DNA of 64,000 bases. It comes from Eledone cirrhosa (lineage: Eukaryota > Mollusca > Cephalopoda > Octopoda > Eledonidae). Position 1 is the first letter of the stretch. Every line of letters starts with the position of its first letter. Location: positions 119,166,396 to 119,230,395 of the forward strand of contig OZ024742.1 of assembly GCA_964016885.1 (NCBI GenBank), read 5' to 3'. The notes beneath the pieces are model-generated. The model did no database searches, had not been told where the DNA came from, and saw only the letters and a program-made list of their open reading frames with translations. Of the stretch, positions 1-12,542 are shown one piece after another. The position numbers and the translations under genes are program-made.

Positions 1-2020
1 TATAGAGGCTTCTATGAGGCTCTGAAAGCAGTGTATGGCCCCACCCACCAGGTCCAGAGTCCCCTGCGCAGTTCAGATGGAGAGGACCTCCTCACCGATA
101 ACACCTCCATCCTCGCTCGCTGGTCCGAGCACTTCCAAAGCCTCTTCAGTGCTGACCGCACCGTACAGGACGCTGCCATCCATCGCGTTCATCAACTTCC
201 ACTCAAAGAGGAGCTCGACGAACCACCTACCCTCGAAGAGACGACTGAAGCCATAGAACAACTCAAGAGTCGCAAAGCAGCAGGAGTTGACAGCATCGCA
301 CCAGAAATCTGGAAGAATGGAGGTCCGACGCTCCACGACAAGCTACACGATTTTCTTGTCTGCTGTTGGGAGCAGGGTAAGCTGCCACAGGATCTTCGCG
401 ACGCCGTCATCATAACCCTGTACAAGAACAAGGGTGAAAAGTCTGACTGCTCCAACTACCGGGGAATCACCCTACACTCCATCGCTGGGAAAGTACTTGC
501 CTGGATCCTACTCAACAGGCTCGTACCAACCATCGCTGAAGAAAACCTCCCCAAGAGCCAGTGTGGCTTCAGAGCCAACAGAGGCACGACGGACATGGTG
601 TTCGTCTTCCGCCAACTCCAGGAGAAGTGCCGAGAACAAAACAAGGGACTCTATGCTGCTTTTGTCGACCTCACAAAAGCTTTTGACACAGTGAGCAGGA
701 CAGGACTATGGCTCATCCTGGAACGACTTGGCTGTCCCACCAAGTTTCTACAGATGGTGATCCAGCTGCACGAGAACCAGCGCGGCCAGATCAGACTCAA
801 CGGTGACCTGTCGGAGCCCTTCCCCAACTCCAACGGCGTGAAGCAGGGTTGTGTCCTGGCACCGACTCTCTTCAGCATCTTCTTCAGCATGATGCTCAAG
901 CATGCAACTGAGGATCTGGATGATGGGGATGGGGTGTATGTCAGGTACCGTATGGATGGCAGCCTCTTCAATCTACGGCGCCTCCAGGCCCATACCAAGA
1001 CCCAGGAGAGGTTGATCCGAGACCTTCTCTTCGCAGATGACGCTGCCCTCGTCGCCCACACAGAGCGAGCTCTGCAGCGCATCACGTCCTGCTTTGCGGA
1101 CCCTCACGGCTCTTTGGTCTGGAGGTTAGCCTCAAGAAGACGAAGGTTCTTCACCAGCCTGCCCCCCAAGAAGAATACCGCTATATCACTATCTGCGATA
1201 CCGAGCTGAAATAAACACAGCAGTTGACATACCTGGGCTGCATCATCTCATCAGATGCAAGGATCGACAAAGAAATTGACAACAGACTCTCTAAGGCAAA
1301 TAGCTCCTTTGGCAGATTGTACAAACGTGTTTGGAACAACAAAAACCCGAAGAACAAGACAAGGATCAGCGTCTACAGGGCCGTGGTTCTCACCACTCTC
1401 CACTACGGCTCGGAGACCTGGGTCACCTACCGCAGTCACATCCGTCTCCTCAAGCGCTTCCACCAGCGATGTCTCCGCACCATCCTCAACATTCGCTGGA
1501 GTGACTTCGTCACAAACGTTGAAGTTCTGGAGCAGGCCGAGATCCCCAGCATTGAAGCCATGCTGCTGAAGTACCACCTCCGATGGGCAGGGCATGTCTC
1601 CAGAATGGAGAACCATCGCCTTCCTAAGATTGCCCTGTTTGGCGAACTCTCCACCGGCCACCTAGAGAGAAGAGCCCCGAAGAAACGCTACAAAGACTGC
1701 CTCAAAAAGTCTCTCACCGCATGTCATGTTGACCACCATGTTGGTCAGACCTGGTTGCGGACCGTGATGGCTGGCGCCACAGGATCTTCAACGCGGTCAG
1801 CGAGTTTGAGGAAGACAGAAGAGACGCGCAAAAAGACAAGAGACGCAGAAGGAAGGCCCGAGTCGCCTCTGACACCACACCGGACGTTACCTTCATCTGT
1901 GGACACTGCTCACGGACCTACCTTTCCCGCATTGGACTTGTCAGTCATGAGCATGCCTGCAGACGACGTGGACAACCTTCCTAATCTTCGTTCGCGAAGC
2001 CAAGCTATGATGATAACTAT
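1..2020 (+). pseudogene. Dead LINE: reverse transcriptase to C-terminus
   Basis: The element is cut by the window edge, so any N-terminal endonuclease is outside. From 31 to about 1104 it encodes a non-LTR reverse transcriptase: [10 protein letters not shown] (residues 211-220 from the Met at 31), GVKQGC (269-274) and the catalytic LLFADDAAL (332-340). At about 1104 the homology moves to another frame ([12 protein letters not shown]), which meets a TAA at 1212-1214 and then continues through TYLGC, GSETW and LRWAGH, typical of the LINE region after the RT. At about 1753 it shifts again (VADRDGW) and ends with a C-x2-C-x12-H-x3-C finger (1892-1960) and a stop at 1982-1984. Two frameshifts and one stop make this copy non-functional. 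The short GATGAT tail after the stop suits a LINE 3' end. The clade (RTE- or CR1-like) is not resolved by eye. Confidence 0.9.
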
Positions 2021-2178
2021 ACTGAATATAGATGTTGGCACCAAATTGCGGTATAAGTATTGTTTCCATGATTAACCACTTATTGTTGTTCGGTATTCTA
2101 TATAATTGTTTCTACTTTTGGCACAAGGATGGCCATTGCACGATATACCATTATTAATAATTCTCAATTAATTCTATC

Positions 2179-2372
2179 GTGCAATGCCTGTGCATGAAGA
2201 TATTTTTTAAAGTGAGGAAAGACTGTGCACTGAGCCAATCCCACTCTCTGGGCGAAAGAAAAAAAGATCAACACTATCGGTAACTAGTGAGCCGCAGGTT
2301 TTATATCGGAGTTATCCCAGTTTCTTGAGTCGCCTTCTCCTAGAAGAATGCCCTGACAAAGGCTAGGGTCCT
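2179..2372 (+). repeat. Repeat module A, copy 1
   Basis: Diverged copy of the module seen at 5521-5776 and, inverted, at 6134-6390. Shared landmarks in order are CAATGCCTGTGC, GCACTGAGCCAATCCCACTC, GTTTTATATC and CCTTCTCCTAGAA followed by TGACAAAG. No coding frame is seen. Confidence 0.75.
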
Positions 2373-2421
2373 TCACTCCCAGTGGTTTAACCGCGCGACC
2401 GCGTGTCCAGCCCGACTATTT

Positions 2422-2508
2422 CTATGTCCCCGCACATATACACACACATGCACCCATGTATATACACATATACATACATATGTACGTGTGTATATACATA
2501 TTTACACA
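2422..2508. repeat. TA/CA/CATA-rich microsatellite
   Basis: Imperfect alternating TATAC, CACA and TACA units lie between modules A and C. Confidence 0.8.
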
Positions 2509-2509
2509 C

Positions 2510-2663
2510 TTTTGGATGGCCGTTGACTCTTATGAGTTCTTCCGACCTTTGTCAGGTTTTGTTATTTTTCTTGCAGGGTGTCCAAAATCACCCTCCTCAC
2601 TAAGTAAACTTGGTGGGGTTGCCGGTTTAGTCGCCGACGACCCAACCATGCGACAGGTTGAAC
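2510..2663 (-). repeat. Repeat module C, copy 1
   Basis: Reverse complement of 5921-6120. Shared landmarks are TTTTGGATGGCC, GACTCTTA, TTTGTCAGGTTTTG, ACCCTCCTCAC, GGTGGGGTTGCC and CGACAGGTTG. Noncoding. Confidence 0.75.
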
Positions 2664-2675
2664 TGAGTGACTCGA

Positions 2676-2757
2676 CATACATACACATATATACATACAT
2701 ATATACATATATACATACATACATGTATACATACATACATATATACATATATGTATG
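2676..2757. repeat. (TACATATA)-type microsatellite
   Basis: Imperfect TACA/TATA repeats between modules C and D. Confidence 0.85.
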
Positions 2758-2945
2758 AACTTGGATTTGCGGACAAAGAGCGCAGATCCCTAATTCATGG
2801 TCTACAAATGGTTGCGATAGCTGGAACCTTCAAAATTTGCAAAACATTCTTGCGATTCAAGGGATGACAATTTCTTTTCTTTTACAACCTTGCCACCAGG
2901 AAGGTGGCCGGTCAAAAATACACTCGAAATTAAGAGAAAGAGATA
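2758..2945 (+). repeat. Repeat module D, copy 1
   Basis: Matches the reverse complement of 6605-6748. Shared landmarks are AACCTTCAAAATTT, CGATTCAAGGG, TGACAATTTC, AAGGTGG and CGGTCAA. Noncoding. Confidence 0.7.
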
Positions 2946-2946
2946 A

Positions 2947-3000
<54 letters not shown>
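2947..3000. repeat. (TA)n microsatellite
   Basis: About 25 near-perfect TA units directly after module D. Confidence 0.95.
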
Positions 3001-3001
<1 letters not shown>

Positions 3002-3345
3002 CATATATTTAAATATATAATCGTTGCAAGATTTCTTTCCTGAAAGAAAAATAACTAGTTATGTAAGAGTCACCTTAGACTATATTTATATAGGACAAAA
3101 CGATGATGAAATATCACATTATGTTTTTCTATTGTTTACAACAATGAACAGTATTCATGGCAATTACAGATATACAATACTTAGGTTACTTTTTTTCTGA
3201 CTTCCCAGGATTTTACTGTGAGTCTCAGTCTATTTCGTGTTTTTGATTAGCTCAAGCTAAAGTTGAAATGCTATAGAAATTTGAAAAAGTACACTTATCA
3301 ATACAATATTATCAAAAGTAAAACAATATATGTATATGTGTGTGT

Positions 3346-3509
3346 TACGGCCCTTTAGGTTCTGAGTTCAAATCCCGCGGAGGTTAGGTTAGCTTTACTT
3401 TTCATCCTTACGGGGTCGATAAAATAAAGTACCAGTAATGCACTAGGGTCGATTTAATCGACTTTCCCCTTCCCGAAAATTGTTGGCTTTGAGCCTAAAG
3501 TAGCAATCA

Positions 3510-3510
<1 letters not shown>
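3346..3510 (+). mobile_element. Octopus-type tRNA-derived SINE, 5' truncated
   Basis: Starts inside the tRNA-like part (TTACGGCCC). It then has the B-box-like GAGTTCAAATCCCGC, the conserved ATCCTTACGGGGTCGATAAA and AAAGTACCAGTAATGCACT, and the variant tail GTCGATTTAATCGACTTTCC. A SINE encodes no protein and moves by borrowed LINE reverse transcriptase. The A-box half is missing. A (TATG)n tract follows at once. Confidence 0.9.
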
Positions 3511-3542
<32 letters not shown>

Positions 3543-3589
3543 TGTATGTATGTATGTATGTATGTATGTATGTATGTATGTATGTGTGT

Positions 3590-3656
<67 letters not shown>
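3511..3656. repeat. (TATG)n followed by (TG)n
   Basis: About 19 TATG units, then a pure TG run (about 3600-3645) and a few TATG. The open frames here are only translated repeat. Confidence 0.95.
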
Positions 3657-3657
<1 letters not shown>

Positions 3658-3709
3658 TCTGGTTTCATAATTTTACAAATTTTTTGCCAATAGAGAGAGA
3701 GTCGGTTTC

Positions 3710-3717
<8 letters not shown>

Positions 3718-3772
<55 letters not shown>
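3718..3772. repeat. (TA)n microsatellite
   Basis: About 26 TA units followed by short CA/TG tracts to 3810. Confidence 0.95.
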
Positions 3773-3779
<7 letters not shown>

Positions 3780-3817
3780 GACACACATATATGTGTGTGT
3801 GTCTGTGTGTATTTAAA

Positions 3818-3876
3818 AGGTAAACAGATATAACAACACAATCGGTACAGTATATGGAAGGAATATATTAGGTTAT
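3818..3876 (-). repeat. Short repeat shared with 5068-5118 and 32668-32710
   Basis: Reverse complement of a unit recurring at 5068 and 32668. Shared pieces are ATACTGTACCGATTGTG, TTGTTAT and CTGTTTACCTTT, each time beside a (CA)n/(TG)n tract. At 32.6 kb the unit lies just downstream of a hammerhead-like motif, so it may be part of that family. Confidence 0.75.
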
Positions 3877-3901
3877 ATATATATATATATATATATATAA
3901 C

Positions 3902-4081
3902 GAAGGAAGTGTGGTAAAGAACCAGGTGGACCATAACGCACCAGAGTACTCGATATTTAGGGTTGTAGAGTGGGTAATAGGAAACTGTTCAAGACCCCGA
4001 CGACAGAGCTCAAACCATTTCGACGACTATTTCTGGACTGAAATAGCCGTCCAGAAATAGTCATCGAAACGGCTTGAGCTC

Positions 4082-4085
<4 letters not shown>
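3902..4085. repeat. Foldback repeat H, diverged copy
   Basis: Outer pieces TGGACCATAACGCACCAGAG and CCCCGACG, ACAGAGCTCAA correspond to the foldback at 14167-14338. The inner arms (about 3995-4040 and 4045-4085) pair around a short spacer. It lies between two (TA)n tracts. Copy at 14.2 kb is cleaner. Confidence 0.75.
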
Positions 4086-4125
<40 letters not shown>

Positions 4126-4225
4126 ATAATAATAAATTTGAAGACCAAAATCCAAAGAGGTCTCGGTTAAAGGGTGAAAGCAGCGATTCTTTGCTTAAAC
4201 TTTAATCTGTTATTTTAATAAATAT
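4126..4225 (-). repeat. Repeat family G, copy 1
   Basis: Reverse complement of the unit at 41818-41935 and 60477-60545. Shared landmarks are CAGATTAAAGTTTAAGCAA, GAATCG.TGCTTTCACCC and TTAA. All three copies touch (TA)n tracts. Noncoding. Confidence 0.8.
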
Positions 4226-4235
4226 ATATATATAT

Positions 4236-5051
4236 ACTAGCAGTAAAGCCCGGCGTTGCTCGGGGTCGCTCAGTAGCTGTGTTAAAGTTACAATGTTAAG
4301 TTTCTTTTTTGGCTTAAAAACTGTAGTGTCTACTGTGCAGACTTGCATGTGATGTTTTTGATTAATATTCCCTCAACCAACAATATGCCTTATGAAGTTA
4401 AGAAAACATAACGATAACCCGAATGTTATAACAAAAGAGGATGCTGGGGATAAAAACTGCACTGGTTATTTATTAACAAAGATCGAAAATGTAAACACTG
4501 CAACGCAGAGAAAAACATTAGCGTAACCAAATTATCAGTTATGTCTGTCTGCACGCCTATATCACCTCTCTGCACGACTGTCTGTCTGCACGCCTGAAAT
4601 ATTTGCTTGTTTTACGTAGTCTTTAAATAGACTTGTTTTCAAGTAAAAATATTGTTTTAAAATGCTTTTAAATGGAAATGAAGCAAAACGGAAGCTTAGT
4701 GTTCGAACTGATGAATTTTGCAGGTCAATATTTTGCTGGCTCGACAACTGTTCGTGTATTGTGTTAATGTCATTTTAAACGCTGAGAAAGCCAGCGTAAT
4801 TTTTTACGTAAGACGCTCAATGTAAACAGAACAAAGGGAAATAACTGATAACTTACGCTCAAAAGTCGATACATTATATTCGATTTCGTCACATAGGGTG
4901 GGTCAATTTGAAATATTTTTTTTCCGATGTCTTCGCTAGGGCTCAATGTACAAGTATAGCAATTTCGGTGCAATTCCGTGAGAGATTCTAAGAGGAGATG
5001 TGTGCCAAAAATCGATAGACAGACAGACAACCACAGTTTTATATATATAGA
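4236..5051 (+). repeat. 816-bp interspersed repeat, CCCGGCGTTGCTCGG type
   Basis: Starts ACTAGCAGTAAAGC then CCGGCGTTGCTCGGGG and ends with AGACAGACAACCACAG and TTTTATATATATAGAT. These end sequences are familiar from a repeat common in several invertebrate genomes (established knowledge, from memory; class uncertain). The inside has no coding frame over 90 codons and no obvious terminal inverted repeats. Confidence 0.6.
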
Positions 5052-5067
5052 TAACGTAATATATTCC

Positions 5068-5118
5068 TTTCTGATACTGTACCGATTGTGTTGTTATATC
5101 TGTTTACCTTTAAATACA
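5068..5118 (+). repeat. Short repeat shared with 3818-3876 and 32668-32710
   Basis: Contains ATACTGTACCGATTGTG and CTGTTTACCTTTAAAT and runs directly into ACACACAC, as at the two other sites. Confidence 0.75.
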
Positions 5119-5437
5119 CACACACATATATATGTGTGGCTGTGTGTATATATATATATGAGAGCGAGAGTCAGTTTCTAACAAAGACACAATACTCTCT
5201 CATTGGAATTTACTCAACATCAACTAGGTAGATATGAATGCATGTCTGCATGCATGTGTGTGCAGGTATGGATGTTATTGTATGTGTGGATGTGGATGTT
5301 TTGAGTTCTATGTGTGCATGTGCATACGCTTTGTATCTGTACAAGTGTATATGCAGTTATTAGATGCAGAATGTTTGGAATATTTTACATATTTTTACTG
5401 TTTTGGATTGTGCTTGTAATTTCATAACTAGCTGTGT

Positions 5438-5520
5438 TATGTATGTATGTATGTATGTATGTATGTATGTATGTATGTATGTATGTATGTATGTATGTAT
5501 GTATGTATGTATGTATGTAT
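5438..5520. repeat. (ATGT)n microsatellite
   Basis: About 20 pure ATGT units abutting module A. Confidence 0.97.
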
Positions 5521-5776
5521 GTGACAATTATTGACACAGTGCTGAGCCCATGGTACCATGTGACGACAAGTGCAGAGAGATCTCCAGATATAAAGCAATG
5601 CCTGTGCCGTGAAGCTTTTATAGTGAGCAAAGGCACTGCACAGAGCCAGTCCCACTCTCTTAACCAAGATGATATTTACCAAAAAGAAGAACAAGTCAAC
5701 ATCATTGGACACAATCAGGGTTGCAGGTGTTATATCAGAGCTTTCCTTCTCCTAGAATTGTGCCTTGACAAAGTGT
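5521..5776 (+). repeat. Repeat module A, copy 2
   Basis: A roughly 255-bp module from TGACAATTATTGACAC to TGCCTTGACAAAG. An inverted, nearly identical copy lies at 6134-6390 and a diverged direct copy at 2179-2372. Together with 6134-6390 it forms a long inverted repeat with about 360 bp between. Confidence 0.9.
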
Positions 5777-5903
5777 AGTGTTTGTATCAGAGTTTTCAAG
5801 TCGCTGGCTGGACTAAAAAGTCACACTCGTTCAGCGCATCGGTAGGGGTTCTCCTACATGGATATAAAGTAGTGGCCGTACTCGAAAACGAGTTGGCAGC
5901 CAC
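5771..5903 (+). repeat. Repeat module B, copy 1
   Basis: From AAGTGTAGTGTTTGTA to GTTGGCAGCCAC. Nearly identical to 6391-6523 (a few substitutions). Both copies end in ATGT repeats. Confidence 0.9.
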
Positions 5904-5920
5904 TATGTATGTATGTATGT

Positions 5921-6120
5921 CAGGTCACCAGTTGGTGCTACTGGTAACATGTATCCCAGTACAACCTGTCTCATGGTCGGGTCGTTGGCGACTAAACTGG
6001 CAACCCCACCAAGGTTTCTTGGTGAGGAGGGTGACTTTGGACATCCTGCAGGACTAAAAACAAAACCTGTCAAAGGGCAAAGGAGCTCTTAAGAGTCAAT
6101 GGCCATCCAAAATCACCGGG
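5921..6120 (+). repeat. Repeat module C, copy 2
   Basis: Runs from CAGGTCACCAGTTGG to ATGGCCATCCAAAATCACC. Inverted copy at 2510-2663. Preceded by four ATGT units. Confidence 0.8.
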
Positions 6121-6133
6121 AGAGATAACTCCT

Positions 6134-6390
6134 TAGCCTTTGTCAAGGCAGAATTCTAGGAGAAGGAAAACTCTGATATAACACCTGCAACCCTGATGGT
6201 ATCCAATGATGTTGACTTGTTCTTCTTTTTGGTAAATATCATCTTGGTTAAGAGAGTGGGACTGGCTTTGTGCAGTGCCTTTGATCACTATAAAAGCTTC
6301 ACGGCACAGGCATTGCTTTATATCTGGAGATCTCCGCACTTGTCGTCACATGGTACCATGGGCCCAGCACTATGTGTCAATAATTGTCAC
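6134..6390 (-). repeat. Repeat module A, copy 3 (inverted)
   Basis: Reverse complement of 5521-5776 with few differences, ending GTGTCAATAATTGTCAC. Module B follows without a gap, as it does at copy 2, although A is here inverted. Confidence 0.9.
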
Positions 6391-6523
6391 AAGTGTAGTG
6401 TTTGTACCAGAGTTTTCAAGTAGCTGGCTGGACTAAAAAGTCACACTCGTTCAGCGCATCGGTAAGGGTTCTCCTACATGGATATAAAGTAGTGGCCGTA
6501 CTCGAAAACAAGTTGGCAGCCAC
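6391..6523 (+). repeat. Repeat module B, copy 2
   Basis: Direct copy of 5771-5903, ending GTTGGCAGCCACC and followed by (ATGT)n. Confidence 0.9.
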
Positions 6524-6524
6524 C

Positions 6525-6604
6525 ATGTATGTATGTATGTATGTATGTATGTATGTATGTATGTATGTATGTATGTATGTATGTATGTATGTATGTATGT
6601 ATGT
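6525..6604. repeat. (ATGT)n microsatellite
   Basis: About 20 pure ATGT units between modules B and D. Confidence 0.97.
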
Positions 6605-6748
6605 TCTCTCATTTTCTTAATGTTGAGTTTATTCTTGACCGACCACCTTCTCGGTAGCAATGTTGTAAAGAAAAGGAAATTGTCATTGTTTCTTGTGTAA
6701 GTATTCACCCTTGAATCGTAAAGAATGCTTTTAAATTTTGAAGGTTGC
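6605..6748 (-). repeat. Repeat module D, copy 2
   Basis: Reverse complement of 2758-2945; landmarks TTGACCG, CCACCTTCTCGG, CCCTTGAATCG, AAATTTTGAAGGTT. Followed by imperfect GTACGTATGTGC repeats to about 6830. Confidence 0.7.
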
Positions 6749-6942
6749 AGATATCGTGGTTATACTTTGGTTCAGGTAGGTTGTACGTGCGTACGTATGT
6801 ACGTATGTGCGTATGTGCGTATGTATGGTTGCCTGAATGTGTGGTTGTCATCAATAAAGAAAGCATATGCAACAAATTTCTTCCAGATAAGGAAAGAGTG
6901 AGAGAATGGAAGTGAGAAAGAGATATAGAGGAAGAATTGACC

Positions 6943-7080
6943 TCAGTACTAGACTGGTACTTTTTTTTTATCGACTTTGAATAGATGAAAGACAAAGCTG
7001 ACCTCGGCGGGATTTGAACTCAGAGAACAAGAGATTCGAAACGAATACCGCAAAGCATTCTATCCGACGTTCTAGCAATA
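6943..7080 (-). mobile_element. tRNA-derived SINE, minus strand, partial
   Basis: Contains CTGGTAC, a diverged TTATCGACTTTG, then CCTCGGCGGGATTTGAACTC, whose complement is the B-box. The end CAAAGCATTCTATCCGACG belongs to the tRNA-like part. The 3' tail TTGTTTCTAC is lacking. Confidence 0.85.
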
Positions 7081-7109
7081 TATAGATAACTGTACTAACA
7101 ATAAATTAA

Positions 7110-7230
7110 ATTGTTTCTACTTTTGGCACAAGGCCAGCAATTATCCTAGTTCATTACTGGTACTTTATTTTATCGACCCCGTAAGGATGAAAGGCAAAGA
7201 TAGCCTCGGTGGGATTTGAACTCAGACTGT
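7110..7230 (-). mobile_element. tRNA-derived SINE, minus strand, 5' truncated
   Basis: Has the full 3' part: TTGTTTCTACTTTTGGCACA, GGTACTTTATTTTATCGACC and CCGTAAGGATGAAAGGCAAA. It stops just past the B-box complement GGGATTTGAACTCAGA, so the A-box half is missing. Confidence 0.92.
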
Positions 7231-7347
7231 AATAACAATACTAACATTGCATTAATAATAAAAATATATACATTATATATATTTCTAGTAAATTATTTGT
7301 TTTAGTATAATGTAATTATTTAACTTAATTTTCTTTAACCACTTTAC

Positions 7348-7468
7348 TCTCTCTCTCCCCCTATCTCCACCTCCCTCGCCCCCTCTCTCTCTGCTTCCCT
7401 CACTCTCTCTCTCTGCCTCCCACTCTCTGGCTCTGCCTCCCACCCTCTCTCTCTCCCTCTCTCTCTGC
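7348..7468. repeat. CT-rich low-complexity tract
   Basis: Imperfect CTCTCTCCC and CTCTGCCTCCCAC units. The opposite-strand open frame rich in Arg/Glu is just this tract. Confidence 0.85.
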
Positions 7469-7564
7469 AGCTCAGTTTGTAAACGCACGATAACGTTTTT
7501 GGTGTCATTTAAAATCAACGTCTTCTATTTACCGTATAATTATATAGCACTTTTAAGTCATTTT

Positions 7565-7747
7565 AATTGTTTCTACTTTGGCACAAGGCCAGCAATTACC
7601 CCAGTGCATTACTGGTACTTTATTTTATCGACCCCATAAGGATGAAAGGCAAAGTTAACCTCGGCGCGATTTGAACTTAGAATAAAGGGCCATAACTCTA
7701 TACAGCAAAGCATGGTGTCTGACGCTCTACCGATTCTGCCAATCTAC
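7565..7747 (-). mobile_element. tRNA-derived SINE, near full length, minus strand
   Basis: Carries the 3' tail (ATTGTTTCTAC), the conserved middle (ATCGACCCCATAAGGATG) and the B-box complement GATTTGAACTTAG. It also has the upstream tRNA-like half ACTCTATACAGCAAAGCATG and CCGATTCTGCCAATC. One of the most complete copies in the window. Confidence 0.93.
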
Positions 7748-8028
7748 CGCTGTCAGTCATTATAATGTGATGTTTGGATGTTTTTTCTCCAGATTTCATA
7801 CACCTACAAATCTCTGAGGATACATGGGTGGTGTGAAATTTAGTGTTAAAGGTAATTTCATTAAATTAATGATCAGATTATAGACATATCTCTATATATT
7901 AAAATGAAGCTTAAAATAAACTCTTGCCATTTCCTTATTTCATATTTCTCCCGTTGAAACTGTGTAAGACACTTTAATTGTCTTCATCATATTTGACTAT
8001 TATATATATATGTATAATGTATATATCT

Positions 8029-8029
<1 letters not shown>

Positions 8030-8119
<90 letters not shown>

Positions 8120-8122
8120 TTA
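8030..8122. repeat. (TA)n microsatellite
   Basis: About 43 TA units. Confidence 0.97.
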
Positions 8123-8767
8123 ATACAATAACAGAGATAGCTTAAAGCTAAACTCCGACTGGTAACCATCTCACTCAACAAACATTAGGTTTATATGTTA
8201 GTATAAACCCAATTTAAGTGTTTGGGTGCTAACTATATGTATTTTGTGGAAAGCTAGTTGTATTATTTTATGAGATATATATATGTGTGTGTGTGTGTGT
8301 CTGATGGTAGCTATGATGCTTCCATAGGCGGTATGCCGGTTGAGCACTCTATGTTCTTACAGAGCAGAGTGTGATAAAATATAAAACGAAAAATCATGTA
8401 TAGCGGGAGTATATGCGTGCGGATGTTGTTATTTATATGATTATGTATGTGTGTGTGAGTGCGCGCGTGGACGTGTGAACTACCAAACCCAGCAGGGATT
8501 CATTGAAGTGTGACAGAAAGAAGGACAGCTGATGGTCAGTGTGACAGTACCTGTTGGTCAAAATTTATGATGACGTAGCCAATAGCAGGACGAGTGAAGA
8601 GGATATTTTTTGACGCTAACACCCCAGTGAGAAAATTTGATCCCAAATTATTAGAAGTGTCCGACGAACCTGATAGATCCACACAATGATCGTGTCTCGA
8701 GCTGTCTGCCGGCGAAACAATTGTAACACAATAAATTGAGTTCAGATCCATCACTGATTTTTCGTTT

Positions 8768-8795
<28 letters not shown>

Positions 8796-8803
<8 letters not shown>

Positions 8804-9120
8804 TTTGAGTATGTGTTGGTTGTTTACCGACACATCAGTATGCAGGTTGGAGCACTCGACGAAGTACGCAGGTTGGTTCGTTTATCCGGAGGAACTGGAA
8901 TCATATGATTCCAGTTCCTCGTAGGACTAACAACACACCCAGGAGCTGGACATATCGATGAATTGACAGAGTGGAACACATTTTAACACCATGTTTACCT
9001 GTTCTTTCTACATTAATTCGTACTGCCTGAAGAGGTCACAGCCAATAATAGCAGTCACTGAATCATATATAACAGAGAATTTATAATAAACGAAGCCAAA
9101 TTTAACATGTTTGACTTACT

Positions 9121-9122
<2 letters not shown>
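8796..9122 (+). repeat. Hammerhead-family repeat, long decayed copy
   Basis: Bounded by (TA)n on both sides. Its left part TTTTGAGTATGTGTTGGTTG and right part AATAAACGAAGCCAAATTT match the element read on the minus strand at about 14470-14606. Inside at 9022-9075 is a decayed hammerhead: ACTGC, CTGAAGA, GGTCACAGCC..., then GAAT instead of GAAA and no good 3' half of stem I. A 32-bp perfect palindrome sits at 8889-8920. Confidence 0.7.
8889..8920. repeat. 32-bp perfect palindrome
   Basis: GAGGAACTGGAATCAT is followed directly by its reverse complement, centre between 8904 and 8905. Confidence 0.95.
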
Positions 9123-9166
<44 letters not shown>

Positions 9167-9341
9167 GATAACAAGTTATCGTTATAGGTAATCCAGTTAG
9201 AGGTAATCCAGTTAGAGTACTCCGCGTAGTGGATAGTTTTAACATACGGCTTTGTTTGACCCAACAAGATGTTTCCATAGTTATGCAGAGAGTTCGCGGT
9301 CATTTCTATGCAGGTTATACTTGGAGTAATAATAGTTAAAG

Positions 9342-11069
<1,728 letters not shown>

Positions 11070-11204
11070 AATTGTTTCTACTTTAGGCACAATGCCAGCA
11101 AATACCCAGTACATTACTGGTACTTTATTTTATCGACCCCGTAAGGATGAAAGGCAAAGTTAACCTCGGCGGGATTTGAACTCAGACTGTAAAGGGACGT
11201 AACT
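11070..11204 (-). mobile_element. tRNA-derived SINE, minus strand, 5' truncated
   Basis: Shows ATTGTTTCTACTTTAGGCAC, GGTACTTTATTTTATCGACC, CCGTAAGGATGAAAGGCAAA and the B-box complement GGGATTTGAACTCAGA, then ends just after AAGGGACGTAAC. Confidence 0.92.
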
Positions 11205-12542
11205 AATGATTGGAAGACTGCGAGACTGTGTCAGGGATATTTTTTCTGAAAATGTTATTAAAATAAGTTGGATTACTTTGAATAAATCATGAATGAATAT
11301 TATGTAAATTCTACAAAATTTCGTAGCCCTTGATTAAACATAAATATTGTTATATATAATGTATTGCTTATTTTAAGATCCACTTCTTTCCGGTTAACGT
11401 CCGTTATATCATAACACCTAGCCGTACGCTATATATCGCTTATATAAACGTTTATATATTTGCATCATAACGTTTATACTTCCGTTGCTAATTTTCTCCT
11501 TTTTCGTTTTCATAACATTTTGCCGTAATGCAGTTTATATATAATGTCGTCTTTTTTAAATGTATTACTTTACTGATTACAATTTCTGTACATATTTCTG
11601 TGCATATTTCTGTGCATATTTCTTTACATATTCTCAATTACGATTTCATTTGACGTATCATATCTACATGCATATTTGCGTATAATATACACACTGCACA
11701 TGCTAGCAGAAAACCACCCGAAGGAGGTTATTTATGGAGTATAATAATTTATATATCGAATATATATACAAGTATTTATGTCAACGTTTACGTATTTTCT
11801 TGCCTCATATTTTTAACTAGTGTAGCACGAGCTAGACAAGTATTTTGCAGAAATGTTTAAGCCTCTAAAGGTTGACGAGCCGCATAAATAAGATTGGTGC
11901 GTACATATCAACTCAATCTTTTTCTTCTTTGTAACTTTACTCCCAGGAAAAGTACATGCTAAATAGATAATACAAATGCAACTATAAACACACACATACA
12001 TCTGCACATAAATCCACACACACATCTGCACATAAATCCACACACACACACAATGGCATCCAAGTGGCTGTATAAAGTTTCCCATTAATTGCAGATGCCA
12101 TTCTCTGTTTCAAGTGTTTGATAATCAAGCTAGAAATCTACTATATAATATATAACGGAATGTTAGTGACCTTTGAATAGTGATTTCTTTATTGTATGTT
12201 ATCTATCTAAACTGGTATTGCTGCTAAGCAAAAAAAGATTTTTTAGGTATAGTAACTAAAGTAAGGTGGAATATTACTTTTAGTTCATTCTTAAAAACAA
12301 GCGGGGGCGTGTTTTAGAAAATGTTAGAGGACTGGAATAAACAGCTCTTACACTCTAGGTTGAAATTCCGCCTGGTCAGCGTATTGTTGGGAAGTTGACG
12401 TTGCCTCCTGAGCATCAGACCCGGTGTTTCTGCAGGCCGCTTGTTGGCTCCATCAGAAGATGAAATAGAAAGATAGAGATTGAGAATGGAACATTTTTTT
12501 TAGATAAAACGTACGCGTGGTGTCAACCATATATATAAAGAA
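11205..12542. other. No gene seen
   Basis: AT-rich, with a short duplicated CACATCTGCACATAAATC near 11997-12040. The 90-codon minus frame at 11813-12085 lacks any domain I know. Confidence 0.55.

Noticed and set aside
5438..5520. CRISPR-like or other regularly spaced array in the ATGT tract
   Set aside because: It is a simple tandem repeat with no unique spacers, and the genome is clearly animal.
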